In this document: positions 1 to 7,415 of the stretch, one piece after another
Position numbering within the stretch: the stretch's first letter is position 1
How the letters are laid out: each line of letters opens with the position of its first letter
NCBI RefSeq assembly: GCF_030757795.1
Contig: NZ_JAUQWH010000090.1
Span: 1 to 35,225, forward strand
Direction of reading: 5' to 3'
DNA: 35,225 nt
From: Actinoplanes oryzae
GTDB taxonomy: Bacteria > Actinomycetota > Actinomycetes > Mycobacteriales > Micromonosporaceae
Notes under the pieces: generated by a model
What the model saw: only the letters and a program-made list of their open reading frames with translations
Database searches by the model: none
What the model was told of the DNA's origin: nothing
Translations under genes and position numbers: made by a program

Positions 1-1
1 C

Positions 2-77
2 TGGTGCCCCCGGCAGGAATCGAACCTGCGACCTGCGGTTTAGGAAACCGTTGCTCTATCCCCTGAGCTACGAGGGC
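2..77 (-). tRNA. tRNA-Arg (anticodon CCT)
   Basis: Read on the minus strand this is a 76-nt cloverleaf. The 7-bp acceptor stem starts GCCCTCG, the D arm contains GCTCAGGGG, the T arm contains GGTTCGAATCC, and CCA is encoded at the 3' end. The anticodon loop is TTCCTAA, giving anticodon CCT, so it decodes AGG arginine codons. AGG is rare in such GC-rich genomes. The acceptor stem contains one G-T wobble. tRNA 3' ends are common integration sites, but no second copy of this 3' end was seen near the integrase at the other end of the window. Confidence 0.96.
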
Positions 78-153
78 GCGAAGGCACATGCTACCCGACC
101 AGCCGCCGGCCGCAGTTGACCACCGGGGGCCGGACACGGAAGCCTGTTGGGGC

Positions 154-678
154 ATGAGCAGAGGCGTGTTCGCGTACGGGTCTCTGGCCGCCCCCGCGAC
201 GATGGCGACCCTGCTCGGGCGGCCGCCGGTCGCGGGGCGTGACTTCGTGCGGACGTCGTTGCCCGGCTGGGCGTTGAGCTGGAATGTGTGCACGGACAAC
301 ACCTCGCCCGACCGCAAGGTTTCGTACGAGGATCCTGTCGACGGTACCCGGCCTGCGATTCAGGTTCTGTTCCTGACCGTCGAGCCGGCCCCGGCCGCCC
401 GCGTCGAGGGCGTCCTCATCTTTCTGCCTGCCGGGGCGCTGCCGGCACTCGACGCCCGGGAGGGCAACTACCTGCGCACTTCCGTCGGCGACGCGTGGAC
501 TTATGTGGCCAGGCCGGCGAGTGCGGCGCGGGCGAGAAGGGCGATCAGGGAGGGGACAGCGCGGATCCGGCGGGACTACTACGACACCGTGGCGGCGGCT
601 TATCGGTTTCATGAGGGGATGCCGGCCGTACCGGAGGCTCCTGCGCCGATTGTCACGCTGCGCCGGGTCCGGCATTGA
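154..678 (+). CDS. Gamma-glutamylcyclotransferase (AIG2/GGCT)-fold protein
   Basis: A 174-aa protein with the hallmarks of the GGCT/AIG2-like fold. The glycine-loop motif VFAYGSL lies near residues 5-11, and LDAREGNYLR carries a glutamate near residue 103 at the place of the catalytic Glu of gamma-glutamylcyclotransferases. Family members release 5-oxoproline from gamma-glutamyl peptides or act on related amides; the substrate cannot be read from sequence. The ATG at 154 was chosen over one 66 nt upstream because the conserved fold begins directly after it. The 3' end overlaps the convergent SARP gene by 26 bp. No operon partner is visible on this strand. Confidence 0.8.
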   Translation: MSRGVFAYGSLAAPATMATLLGRPPVAGRDFVRTSLPGWALSWNVCTDNTSPDRKVSYEDPVDGTRPAIQVLFLTVEPAPAARVEGVLIFLPAGALPALDAREGNYLRTSVGDAWTYVARPASAARARRAIREGTARIRRDYYDTVAAAYRFHEGMPAVPEAPAPIVTLRRVRH

Positions 679-1402
679 GGGTGCGGATGCCTCGGTGGAG
701 GCGGCGGATGGCGGGGCCCGGGCGGGTGCCCAGCTCGCGGTCGAGGAGGTCGGCCAGGCGTCCGTACGCGGCCAGCGCCTCGGCGCTCCGCCCGCTGCGG
801 TGCAGTGCGAGCATCAGGTGGCCCCACAGGCGTTCGCGCAGGGGGTAGCGGGCGGTGGCGTCGGTCAGTTCGGCCGCCAGACCTCCGAGACGGCCGAGCA
901 GGAGCCGGGCTTGGACGTGGTCCTCGAGGGCGGTGAGGCGGGCTTCTTCGAGGCGGGCGGCGGCCGGGGCGAGCCAGTCGGCACGATCGATGCCGGCGAG
1001 GACCGGGCCACGCCACAGGGCCAGGGCCGGCGCGATGAGCAGAGCCGCCTCGTGCGGCCGGCGCGCGGACAGGGCCGCGCCGCCCAGGGTGGCCTGGCGT
1101 TCGAAGAGGATCGCGTCGCAATCCTCGGTGGCCACGTCGAGCCGGTAGCCGGTGCAGACCCGGATCAGGCCGCCGGGGAGGAGGGCGCGCACCCCGTGGA
1201 CGTACGAGTGGACGTTGGCTCGGGCCGAGGCCGGTGGGCGGGCGGGCCAGAGGCAGTCGACGATCTCGTCCGTGCTGACGACTGCTCCGGCGCGTACGAG
1301 CAGCAGGCTGAGCAGTTCGCGTTGCTTGCGGCGAACCGGCGTGACGGGCCGGCCCGCGGCGTCCTCGACCTGCAGCGGGCCGAGCATCCGGATCCTGGGC
1401 AC
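653..1402 (-). CDS. SARP-family transcriptional regulator (AfsR/DnrI type)
   Basis: A 249-aa protein with the two-domain plan of small Streptomyces antibiotic regulatory proteins. Residues about 1-95 form an OmpR-type winged helix (LGPLQV opening, then a stretch of KQRELLSLLL type). Residues about 100-243 form a bacterial transcriptional activator domain of TPR-like helices, ending LGTRPGPAIRRLHRGI. SARPs activate secondary-metabolite or developmental genes by binding direct repeats near the -35 region. The GTG start at 1402 follows a GAGGAG ribosome-binding site at good spacing. It is divergent from the EspR-like gene with only 47 bp between. No biosynthetic cluster is visible beside it, so its target is unknown. 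Confidence 0.88.
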   Translation of the reverse strand: MPRIRMLGPLQVEDAAGRPVTPVRRKQRELLSLLLVRAGAVVSTDEIVDCLWPARPPASARANVHSYVHGVRALLPGGLIRVCTGYRLDVATEDCDAILFERQATLGGAALSARRPHEAALLIAPALALWRGPVLAGIDRADWLAPAAARLEEARLTALEDHVQARLLLGRLGGLAAELTDATARYPLRERLWGHLMLALHRSGRSAEALAAYGRLADLLDRELGTRPGPAIRRLHRGIRTLNAGPGAA

Positions 1403-1434
1403 GGGAAGCTCCTCGGGCGGGAACGAGTCGGGGC

Positions 1435-1444
1435 ACGTTAGGCT
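1435..1444. promoter_or_regulatory. Overlapping divergent -10 elements, SARP and EspR-like genes
   Basis: In the 47-bp gap, TAGGCT at 1439-1444 on the plus strand ends 5 bp before the ATG at 1450, so the EspR-like mRNA would be leaderless. On the minus strand TAACGT (1440-1435) is a plausible -10 box for the SARP gene. The two boxes share bases, so the promoters should compete. This is inferred from the TAnnnT consensus only. Confidence 0.4.
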
Positions 1445-1449
1445 GAGCC

Positions 1450-1875
1450 ATGTCCGCGCAGCGCACCCTCGCCGACCGGCTCAATCACTTGTTCGAGGTG
1501 GTGCGTCCGGCGGGGCGGAGCAAGCCGTTCAGCAATCCCGAGGTCGCCCGGGCGGTCAGCGACCGGGGCGACGTGCAGATCTCCCCGCAGTATCTGTGGG
1601 CCCTGCGCAACGGCAGCCGGGACAATCCGACGGTCAAGCAGCTCGAGGCGCTGGCTGCCTTCTTCGGGGTGCCGCCGGCCTATTTCCTCTCCGACGAGCG
1701 CGCCGCCGACATCGACGAGCAGCTCGCGTTGCTGGCCGCCGCGCGCGATGCCGACGTACGGGAGATCCTGCAGCGCAGCAGCACGCTCTCCGGGCCGGAC
1801 CGGCTGGCGGTGCTGCGCATCGTGCAGCGGCTGAGCGGCGGCGGCGACGGTCATGCGGAGGGTCCTCCCTCGTGA
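1450..1875 (+). CDS. EspR-like HTH (Xre-type) transcriptional regulator
   Basis: A 141-aa protein. Residues about 5-80 form an Xre/lambda-repressor-like helix-turn-helix with the arrangement of mycobacterial EspR: an ARLN/DRLNHLF-like opening, then ISPQYLWALRNGSRDNPT in the recognition region, then LAAFFGVPPAYFLSD. The C-terminal part is helical and probably dimerises, as in EspR, which bridges distant DNA sites. It probably starts from a leaderless mRNA. The next gene codes for a membrane protein and lies behind an operator-like palindrome at 1946-1960. I infer that this regulator may control that gene and itself. The EspR likeness rests on motif recall, not on an alignment. Confidence 0.82.
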   Translation: MSAQRTLADRLNHLFEVVRPAGRSKPFSNPEVARAVSDRGDVQISPQYLWALRNGSRDNPTVKQLEALAAFFGVPPAYFLSDERAADIDEQLALLAAARDADVREILQRSSTLSGPDRLAVLRIVQRLSGGGDGHAEGPPS

Positions 1876-1922
1876 TTCCCCCCGCATGACCCACCCCCGT
1901 GGTGCGTGTCGGCTCTCCTGAG

Positions 1923-1978
1923 AGTAGATGCGGTCATCCACAGTGTCTACTGTCAGTAGATGAACGCAGTGCTACCCT
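1923..1978 (+). promoter_or_regulatory. Promoter/operator of the membrane-protein gene
   Basis: TCTACTG-T-CAGTAGA (1946-1960) is a perfect 15-bp palindrome with a 1-nt centre. The octamer AGTAGATG occurs at 1923-1930 and again at 1955-1962, 32 bp or about three helical turns apart. TACCCT at 1973-1978 lies 7 bp before the ATG at 1986 and fits a leaderless -10 box, so the palindrome covers the -35 region. This layout suits a dimeric HTH repressor, most simply the EspR-like protein encoded just upstream. The sequence pattern is direct; the regulator is inferred. Confidence 0.5.
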
Positions 1979-1985
1979 TCGATCG

Positions 1986-3101
1986 ATGTCGCACGCGGCC
2001 GCGGTCAACGGGGCATTCGCCACCATGGGAGTGCTCCTGGTGTCGACCGCGGTGACGGCACACCGCCGCGGGGGTCCGGCCTCGCCCGCACGCGGCGCCT
2101 TCACCGCCGCGCTGGGCACCCTCGGCGTGTCGTTCCTCGTGCAGTCGCCCGCGGCGCGTGACCTGCAGAACGGGCTGATCAGCAACCTGGGCCAGCTCAC
2201 CGGCAACGGCACCACGCTGATCGCCGCCTACCTCATGCAGGTCGGCATGGTGCACATCCTGCACGACCGTCCCCACGCCGGCGCGCTGGCGCGGCGCTGG
2301 CTGCTCCCCCTGGTGGCCGCCCTCGTGGGCGTGACCGCCTTCTTCCTCGCCACGCCCACCGCCGCAAACCGCTTCACCTCGCCCGACGCACCCGCCGGCG
2401 TGGTCGCCTACTACCTGGTCTACACCGGCTATCTGGCGGTCACCCTGAGCGCGATGGTCCTGCTTCTCCGCCGGTACGCCACCCGCGTCGACGACCGCCA
2501 CCTCCGCCTGAGCCTGCACCTCTACGCGTGGTCCTGCGCTGTCGGCATGCTCTACCTCGCGGGCCGCATCGGCGCCCTCGTCGTGGGTCGCGTCGACCCC
2601 GGCCTGATGATCACGGGCGACCGCTACGGCCTGCTCGAGTTCGTCGTCGCCACCGTGGTCCCGGCGATCGCGCTGGTGCTCGTGGTGCTCGCCGTGCTGA
2701 TCCGGGTCGTCGGCCGGGCCCTCGACCACCGCCGCGCCATCCGCCGCCTGCAGCCGCTGTGGGAGGCGATCCGCGAGGTCCGGCCGCACGCGGTCCTGCC
2801 GGTGTCCGGCCCCCGGCTGCGCCTCTACCGGCGGGTGGTGGAGATTCAGGACGGCCGGCTCGCCGCCGCCGCCCACGTGCCGCCCGCGACCCTGGCCGCG
2901 ATCGACCGGACCTGCGGCGGCTCCCGGGCTGCCCGGGACGCGGCGATTCTCGCGGCCGGGCTGGCGGCCCTGCGCGCCGGGCAGCCCGCGCACGACGCGG
3001 CGCCGCCGGACGAGGACGAGCCCGACCTCGCCGCGGTCGTGCGCCACCTCGAGAGGGTGAGCGCCGCCTACTCCCGCCTAATCGTCGAGGGCGCGGCGTA
3101 G
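1986..3101 (+). CDS. Polytopic membrane protein, MAB_1171c/DUF6545 type (copy 1)
   Basis: A 371-aa protein. The first ~255 residues contain about seven hydrophobic helices, with MGVLLVSTAVTA at the N-terminus and VPAIALVLVVLAVLIRVV as the last. A cytosolic tail follows, starting LQPLWEAIREVRP and containing RLRLYRRVVEIQDG. The plan matches actinobacterial proteins named MAB_1171c-family putative transporters with a DUF6545 tail; no transport activity is established. The start is the ATG at 1986, next to a TACCCT -10 box, rather than the farther GTG at 1899. Its 3' end overlaps a convergent metallopeptidase gene by 24 bp. A paralogue with the same tail motif lies at 30967-31995, also beside a peptidase. 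Confidence 0.78.
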   Translation: MSHAAAVNGAFATMGVLLVSTAVTAHRRGGPASPARGAFTAALGTLGVSFLVQSPAARDLQNGLISNLGQLTGNGTTLIAAYLMQVGMVHILHDRPHAGALARRWLLPLVAALVGVTAFFLATPTAANRFTSPDAPAGVVAYYLVYTGYLAVTLSAMVLLLRRYATRVDDRHLRLSLHLYAWSCAVGMLYLAGRIGALVVGRVDPGLMITGDRYGLLEFVVATVVPAIALVLVVLAVLIRVVGRALDHRRAIRRLQPLWEAIREVRPHAVLPVSGPRLRLYRRVVEIQDGRLAAAAHVPPATLAAIDRTCGGSRAARDAAILAAGLAALRAGQPAHDAAPPDEDEPDLAAVVRHLERVSAAYSRLIVEGAA

Positions 3102-3599
3102 GCGCTCGACCACCGGATCGTCCGAGCCGGGGCGGGCCGGGGGCCGGGACAGTGAGCGCTGCAGGATCAGCGAGGCGATGAGCTCGGCCTCCCGCTCCTG
3201 GACGTCGTTGTAGACCGAGCGGCCCAGCACCGCCCGGACCATCTCGGGATCCAGGTCGGGCAGCAGCGCCGCCGGGCCGGACGGGTCGAGGACGCCGCGA
3301 TGGCCGGCCAGCATGTGACCGACCTCGTGCAGCACGATGTGGTCGCGATGGGTGCGGGCCGCGCCGGCCGGGAAGCCGATCACGTCCCGTCCGCCCATCG
3401 CGAGCCACAGGCCGCAGACCCCCGGGGGCATCTCGTCGGGACTCAACGCGAGCAGCTCGATCGGCCGTCCGGAGAAGTGCTTGCTGTACGCGGCGAGAAA
3501 GGCGGCCAGCTCGAACGGCGCCGGCAGTCCCGTGGCGCGCGTCAGGCGGCGTACCAGAATCGCGCAGCGCCGCCGGACGGCCGCTCCCTCCTCGCGCAT
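3078..3599 (-). CDS. ImmA/IrrE-like HExxH metallopeptidase (copy 1)
   Basis: A 173-aa protein with a zinc-peptidase motif HEVGHMLAGH at residues 91-100 (His91, Glu92, His95) and VQEREAELIASLI at 133-145, whose Glu137 or Glu139 could be the third ligand. Size and motifs fit ImmA/IrrE-like peptidases, which cleave HTH repressors in some mobile elements. It shares CGLW, HIVLHE, GH and QEREAE blocks with the protein at 30476-30970. The ATG at 3599 is preceded by GGAGG only one base away, an unusual spacing. It starts 17 bp after the GH16 stop on the same strand and is convergent to the membrane-protein gene, overlapping it by 24 bp. The substrate is unknown; the EspR-like protein is a candidate. 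Confidence 0.8.
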   Translation of the reverse strand: MREEGAAVRRRCAILVRRLTRATGLPAPFELAAFLAAYSKHFSGRPIELLALSPDEMPPGVCGLWLAMGGRDVIGFPAGAARTHRDHIVLHEVGHMLAGHRGVLDPSGPAALLPDLDPEMVRAVLGRSVYNDVQEREAELIASLILQRSLSRPPARPGSDDPVVERLRRALDD

Positions 3600-3616
3600 G
3601 CCTCCAATGTAGGCGG

Positions 3617-4726
3617 TCAGATCGCGTACACGCGTGCCCAGTCGATGTCGAAGACGGCGGGCTGCAGGTTGCCGCCGAAGAAGTTGTCGAGCTGGATCGT
3701 CTGGTACATCGGGCCCGGCGCGCACTGGATGCAGTCACTGCTGAAGGAGAACCACTGCACCCCGTCGATGTAGCCCGTCAAGCCCTGCGGACTCCACTCG
3801 AAGCCGAAGTTGTGCCACTGCGTCAGGTCCACGCCGCACTTCCCGGCCTGCTCCTGCGTCTTGGGCTGGTGGTTGGGATAGTGCAGGAACGCGCCGGCGC
3901 AGTCCTCACCGGGCGCGCTGTTCTCCAGGAAGTCGTACTCCGCGCCCTGCGGCCACTGGTTGTTCGCAGGCCAGGTGATCAGCATGGGGTGGTACTGCCG
4001 GCTGCTCGCCGCGCCGGTCGCCTGCGATCGGGCCCGCACCTCCCACCGGCCGTACTTCTGCTCGCGCTTGCTGCCGAGCCAGCCGGTCTCGCCGTTCGCC
4101 TCCCCGGTCATCCGGGCGTACGTGCCCAGCACCCGCGTGTTGGCCTCACACCGCAGGCCGTTGCCGTTGTGCCCGGCGTAGCAGGTGTTCGGGCCGGTGC
4201 CGGCGGAGTTCCACTTGCTCGGATCCGGTGCGGCCGGCGCCGCGGCGCTCCCGTAGTTGAACTCGTCCGACTCGGGCAACGGCGTCCCCCAGCCGAAGGC
4301 GCCCGCCGCCGTGTCGGTCTGCGCAGGCGGCGGCGTCCCCGTGCCCACTGGCCGGTAGTCGCAGGCCGTGGAGCGCCACGTCATCCCGGCGGGCGCGGTC
4401 AACTGCGCGGTGACATTGGCCCGCGCCGCCCCGGCCGGCGCCGTGAACTCCCCGGCGACGCGCGTCCACTGCTCGGCGCTGCTCGCGGCCACGGGCACCT
4501 GCGCGCCCTCGGTGTGCCCGAGATAGCCGCTGCTCGCGTTGTACCAGTCGACCTGCATAGCGACCGTCGGCGCGGACGCCGAACCGCTCACCCACGTGTC
4601 CATCGCGAACGTCCACACCTCGCCGGGCGAGACATCCTTCTGCGGCAGGTACATCTCCGGGTTCACGCCGTTGCTGCCGGGCTGCGAGTACGCATAGTCG
4701 GCCACCACATGCCCGGAGACGGCCAC
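3617..4726 (-). CDS. GH16 family glycoside hydrolase, 5'-truncated
   Basis: An open frame of 369 codons. Residues 1-122 look like a beta-sandwich carbohydrate-binding module, a Pro/Thr linker follows near 125-140, and a GH16 catalytic domain runs from about 145 to the end. The motif EYDFLE at 263-268 gives nucleophile Glu263, Asp265 and acid/base Glu268 of the family ExDxxE signature. GH16 enzymes hydrolyse beta-1,3/1,4-glucans and related polymers outside the cell. Here no signal peptide exists. The reading frame carries domain-like sequence (DLAGWGKHGTGATPS) upstream of the first GTG up to an in-frame TGA at 4784-4786. The 5' end has therefore been lost, and the gene is probably a pseudogene despite an intact catalytic domain. 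Confidence 0.72.
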   Translation of the reverse strand: MAVSGHVVADYAYSQPGSNGVNPEMYLPQKDVSPGEVWTFAMDTWVSGSASAPTVAMQVDWYNASSGYLGHTEGAQVPVAASSAEQWTRVAGEFTAPAGAARANVTAQLTAPAGMTWRSTACDYRPVGTGTPPPAQTDTAAGAFGWGTPLPESDEFNYGSAAAPAAPDPSKWNSAGTGPNTCYAGHNGNGLRCEANTRVLGTYARMTGEANGETGWLGSKREQKYGRWEVRARSQATGAASSRQYHPMLITWPANNQWPQGAEYDFLENSAPGEDCAGAFLHYPNHQPKTQEQAGKCGVDLTQWHNFGFEWSPQGLTGYIDGVQWFSFSSDCIQCAPGPMYQTIQLDNFFGGNLQPAVFDIDWARVYAI

Positions 4727-4843
4727 CCGGCTCGGCGTCGCCCCGGTGCCATGCTTGCCCCAGCCGGCCAGGTCCCGGTCGCATCATGATCCCTTCCCAG
4801 ACGTACGAATGTCGCCCGCAGTCTCGGAAAAGGCCCTACGCAC

Positions 4844-5713
4844 CTACCTACACACGGCGCTGATGTCGGCGGCGCGGGCCACGTCGCGGGCGGTGCGGAC
4901 GAAGGCTGCCACGGCCGGGGACGTGGACTCGGCCGGCCACGCCACGGTGAGCGTGATCGGGTCCAGGCCCTCGACCGGGCGGTACGCAACGCCCGGCCGG
5001 GGGTAGCGACCGGCCAGCCACTCCGGCAGGAACCACACGATCTCCCCGATCTCGATCAGGTTGAAGATCTGCAGCAGGTCGAGCGTGCTCCGATAGCCGG
5101 GCGGCAACGGGTCGCGGCCGCCGCGGTCGGCTCGGGTGCCGTCGGGCAGGCGCCGGCCGGCGAGGTCCGTCAGCCGTACGGTCTCTTGCGCGGCCAGCGG
5201 CGATCCGGCCGCCACGGCCACCACGCGCGGGCCCGTCACCAGTGGCTCGGTGTCCAGGCCCCGGTCGTCGAACGGGGTCACGAGCAGCGCGACGTCGGCG
5301 CGGCCGTCGTGCAGGGCGGCGAGCTGTTCGCCACGGCCGCCCAGGTGGAGTTCGACGGGCAGGGCGTCGTACGCGTCAAGGATCTTGGGTAGGAGGCCCG
5401 CGTCGTAGTCAGCCTTGAGCGCGAGTCGCAGCGCGGGGACCGGCTGGCCGGCGCGACGGGCGCGGCGGGCGGCGGCGCTGACCGCGTCCAGCGCCACGCG
5501 TGCGTCCGTGAGCAGCGCCTCCCCGGCGGGGGTGAGGGCGACCTGGCGCGTGGTGCGGACGAGCAGTTGCACGCCGAGCTGGCGTTCGAGGTCCCGGATA
5601 GCGCGGGAAAGCGGCGGCTGGGCCATGCCGAGCCGCTCGGCCGCCCGCCCGAAGTGCCGCTCCTCGGCCACCGCCACGAAGTAGCGCAGCTGCCGGGTCT
5701 CGAGGTCACTCAT
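4844..5713 (-). CDS. LysR-family transcriptional regulator
   Basis: A 289-aa protein. The N-terminal winged HTH reads LRYFVAVAEERHFGRAAERL then PPLSRAIRDLERQLG, the LysR signature, at residues about 8-66. The effector-binding domain spans about 92-285. LysR proteins usually regulate a divergent neighbour in response to a small ligand. The divergent gene here is the NmrA-like oxidoreductase at 5783, with 69 bp between, followed by an SDR, so control of those two genes is the natural inference. The ATG at 5713 has no strong Shine-Dalgarno sequence. The 3' end lies 60 bp before the GH16 remnant. Confidence 0.93.
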   Translation of the reverse strand: MSDLETRQLRYFVAVAEERHFGRAAERLGMAQPPLSRAIRDLERQLGVQLLVRTTRQVALTPAGEALLTDARVALDAVSAAARRARRAGQPVPALRLALKADYDAGLLPKILDAYDALPVELHLGGRGEQLAALHDGRADVALLVTPFDDRGLDTEPLVTGPRVVAVAAGSPLAAQETVRLTDLAGRRLPDGTRADRGGRDPLPPGYRSTLDLLQIFNLIEIGEIVWFLPEWLAGRYPRPGVAYRPVEGLDPITLTVAWPAESTSPAVAAFVRTARDVARAADISAVCR

Positions 5714-5782
5714 ACCGCCACGGTATCAATCCAGAGGGAAACGGTCTTTCCGCTTTCCGCCGGAGCGCCGTTGACTGGACGC
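5714..5782. promoter_or_regulatory. Divergent LysR/NmrA promoter region with inverted repeat
   Basis: The 69-bp gap between the divergent LysR and NmrA-like genes contains GGAAA-CGGTC-TTTCC (5737-5751), followed by a further CTTTCC. This suits a LysR-type autoregulatory operator, although the classical T-N11-A box is not clear. TTGACT lies at 5771, only 7 bp before the next ATG, so it is unlikely to be the -35 element of that gene. Confidence 0.35.
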
Positions 5783-6655
5783 ATGATCGTGGTTACCGCG
5801 CCGACGAGCGCCATCGGCCGTCAGGTCGTAGAGCACCTCCTGTCCACGGGCACGCCGCTGCGCGTGGTGGCCCGGGATCCCGCGCGGCTCGCGCCGGGCG
5901 TCGCGGCGCAGGCCGAGGTCGTACGCGGCTCACACAGCGACCCGGCCGTCGTCGCCGACGCGTTCGCGGGCGCCGACGCGGTCTTCTGGCTCGTGCCGCC
6001 GGACCCACGCGCGACGAGCCTCGAGGCCGCCTTCTCGGGGTTCGCGCGGGCGGCCATCGAGGCGTTCAAGGCGGCCGGGCGGGTCGTCGGCATCTCCGCG
6101 CTGGGCCGGGGCACGGCCGTCGCCGGACACGCCGGGTACGTCACCGCGTCGCTCGCCATGGACGACCTGATCGCCGCGACCGGCGTACCGTATCGGGCCC
6201 TCACCATGCCGTCCTTCATGGACAACCTGCTGCGCCAGGCCGGGCTGATCAAGAGCCAGGGCATCTTCACCGCCCTGTACGACCCCGAGCGCCCCCTCCC
6301 GCTCGTCGCCACCCGGGACATCGCCGCCGTCGCCGCCCGGCTGCTGCGCGACGACACGTGGACCGGCTACGAGGAGGTCCCGGTGCTCGGCCCGGAGCTG
6401 CTGAGCCAGCACGACCTCGCCGCCGTCATGTCGGACGTGCTCGGCAGGCCGGTGCGCTACCAGCGGACGACGCCCGAGGCGACCCTGCAGCTCGCCCTCG
6501 GCCAGGGCGTCTCCGAGGCGATGGCCCACGGCCGGGTCGACATGCTCGTGGCCAAGAACAACGGCTTGGACGACACCCACCCGGGTACGCCCCTGGGCAG
6601 CACAACTTTCCGCCAGTGGTGCCTCGACGTGCTCAAGCCGGCCGTCGAGGCCTGA
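5783..6655 (+). CDS. NmrA-like NAD(P)-binding protein
   Basis: A 290-aa Rossmann-fold protein of the NmrA/atypical SDR group. The N-terminal nucleotide loop reads MIVVTAPTSAIGRQV, a variant of TGATGxxG, followed by RVVARDP at the end of beta-2. The C-terminal part (DIAAVAARLL, GYEEVPVLGPELLS) matches the helical half of NAD(P)H quinone-reductase or redox-sensor members. Such proteins either reduce quinone-like substrates or sense NAD(P) and bind regulators. The start is the ATG at 5783, directly at the Rossmann fold; the frame is open farther upstream only because it is antisense to the LysR gene. It is divergent from LysR and 22 bp upstream of the SDR gene, so probably co-transcribed with it. 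Confidence 0.85.
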   Translation: MIVVTAPTSAIGRQVVEHLLSTGTPLRVVARDPARLAPGVAAQAEVVRGSHSDPAVVADAFAGADAVFWLVPPDPRATSLEAAFSGFARAAIEAFKAAGRVVGISALGRGTAVAGHAGYVTASLAMDDLIAATGVPYRALTMPSFMDNLLRQAGLIKSQGIFTALYDPERPLPLVATRDIAAVAARLLRDDTWTGYEEVPVLGPELLSQHDLAAVMSDVLGRPVRYQRTTPEATLQLALGQGVSEAMAHGRVDMLVAKNNGLDDTHPGTPLGSTTFRQWCLDVLKPAVEA

Positions 6656-6677
6656 CATACGGATCGAGGAACATTCC

Positions 6678-7415
6678 GTGACAGCACAGTCCCCGCTCGC
6701 CGGCAAGGTCGTCATCGTCACCGGGGCGTCGTCCGGCATCGGCGAGGCAACCGCCCGCCTCCTGCACGAAGCCGGCGCCCACCCCGTCCTGGCCGCCCGC
6801 CGCGCCGACCGCCTCGAGGCCCTGAGCAAGGAGCTCGGCGACGCCCTCGCCGTCCCCACCGACGTCACCGACCCCGACGCGTGGCTCGCCCTCACCACCG
6901 CCACGTTCGACCGCCACGGCCGCATCGACGCCCTGGTCAACAACGCGGGAGCCGGCTACCACCACCGCATCGAGGAGGTGGACCCCGCCGAGTACCTGCA
7001 ACTCCTCAACCTCAACGTGGTCAGCGTGGTCACCGGCATCCAGGCGGTCCTCCCCCACCTCCGCACGGCCGGCGGCGGCCACATCGTCAACGTCAGCTCC
7101 GGCAGCACCGGCCGCGCCACCCCGGGCGTAGGCGCCTACGCCGCGACCAAGTCGGCCGTCAACATGCTCTCCGACGTCGCCCGCCTCGAACTCGCCGACG
7201 ACAACATCCAGGTCACCCTCCTCCTCCCCTCCATCACCGCCACCGAATTCGGCGGCGGCATGTTCCAGGACCGCACGGTGGTCCGCCCGGGCGGCCTGAT
7301 CCCCCACTCCCCGGAGTACGTCGCCCGAGTCATCCTCCGAGCCCTCCGCACCGGCGAACCCCGCATCGACATCCCCCACGGCCCCGAGCAACCCGCCTTC
7401 CCCGACGAGGCCTGA
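6678..7415 (+). CDS. Short-chain dehydrogenase/reductase (classical SDR)
   Basis: A 245-aa protein with all classical SDR marks: TGASSGIG at residues 15-22 (cofactor loop), NNAG at 88-91, catalytic Ser near 140-141, and Tyr154-x3-Lys158 in GAYAATKSA. The RR pair after beta-2 favours NADP(H). It is an oxidoreductase of unknown substrate; the alcohol or carbonyl partner cannot be deduced. The GTG start at 6678 has GAGGA seven bases upstream. It follows the NmrA-like gene by 22 bp, giving a probable two-gene operon under the divergent LysR. Its stop abuts, with zero spacing, the stop of the convergent gene at 7416. Confidence 0.93.
   Translation: MTAQSPLAGKVVIVTGASSGIGEATARLLHEAGAHPVLAARRADRLEALSKELGDALAVPTDVTDPDAWLALTTATFDRHGRIDALVNNAGAGYHHRIEEVDPAEYLQLLNLNVVSVVTGIQAVLPHLRTAGGGHIVNVSSGSTGRATPGVGAYAATKSAVNMLSDVARLELADDNIQVTLLLPSITATEFGGGMFQDRTVVRPGGLIPHSPEYVARVILRALRTGEPRIDIPHGPEQPAFPDEA

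Noticed and set aside
2..77. tRNA-Arg as attachment site of the integrase at the right end
   Set aside because: No copy of the tRNA 3' sequence was found near 33423-33616 or at the right edge, and the intervening genes are mostly ordinary chromosomal ones.
653..678. 26-bp convergent overlap of GGCT-like and SARP genes as a regulatory device
   Set aside because: Short 3' overlaps between convergent genes occur several times here and need no special role.
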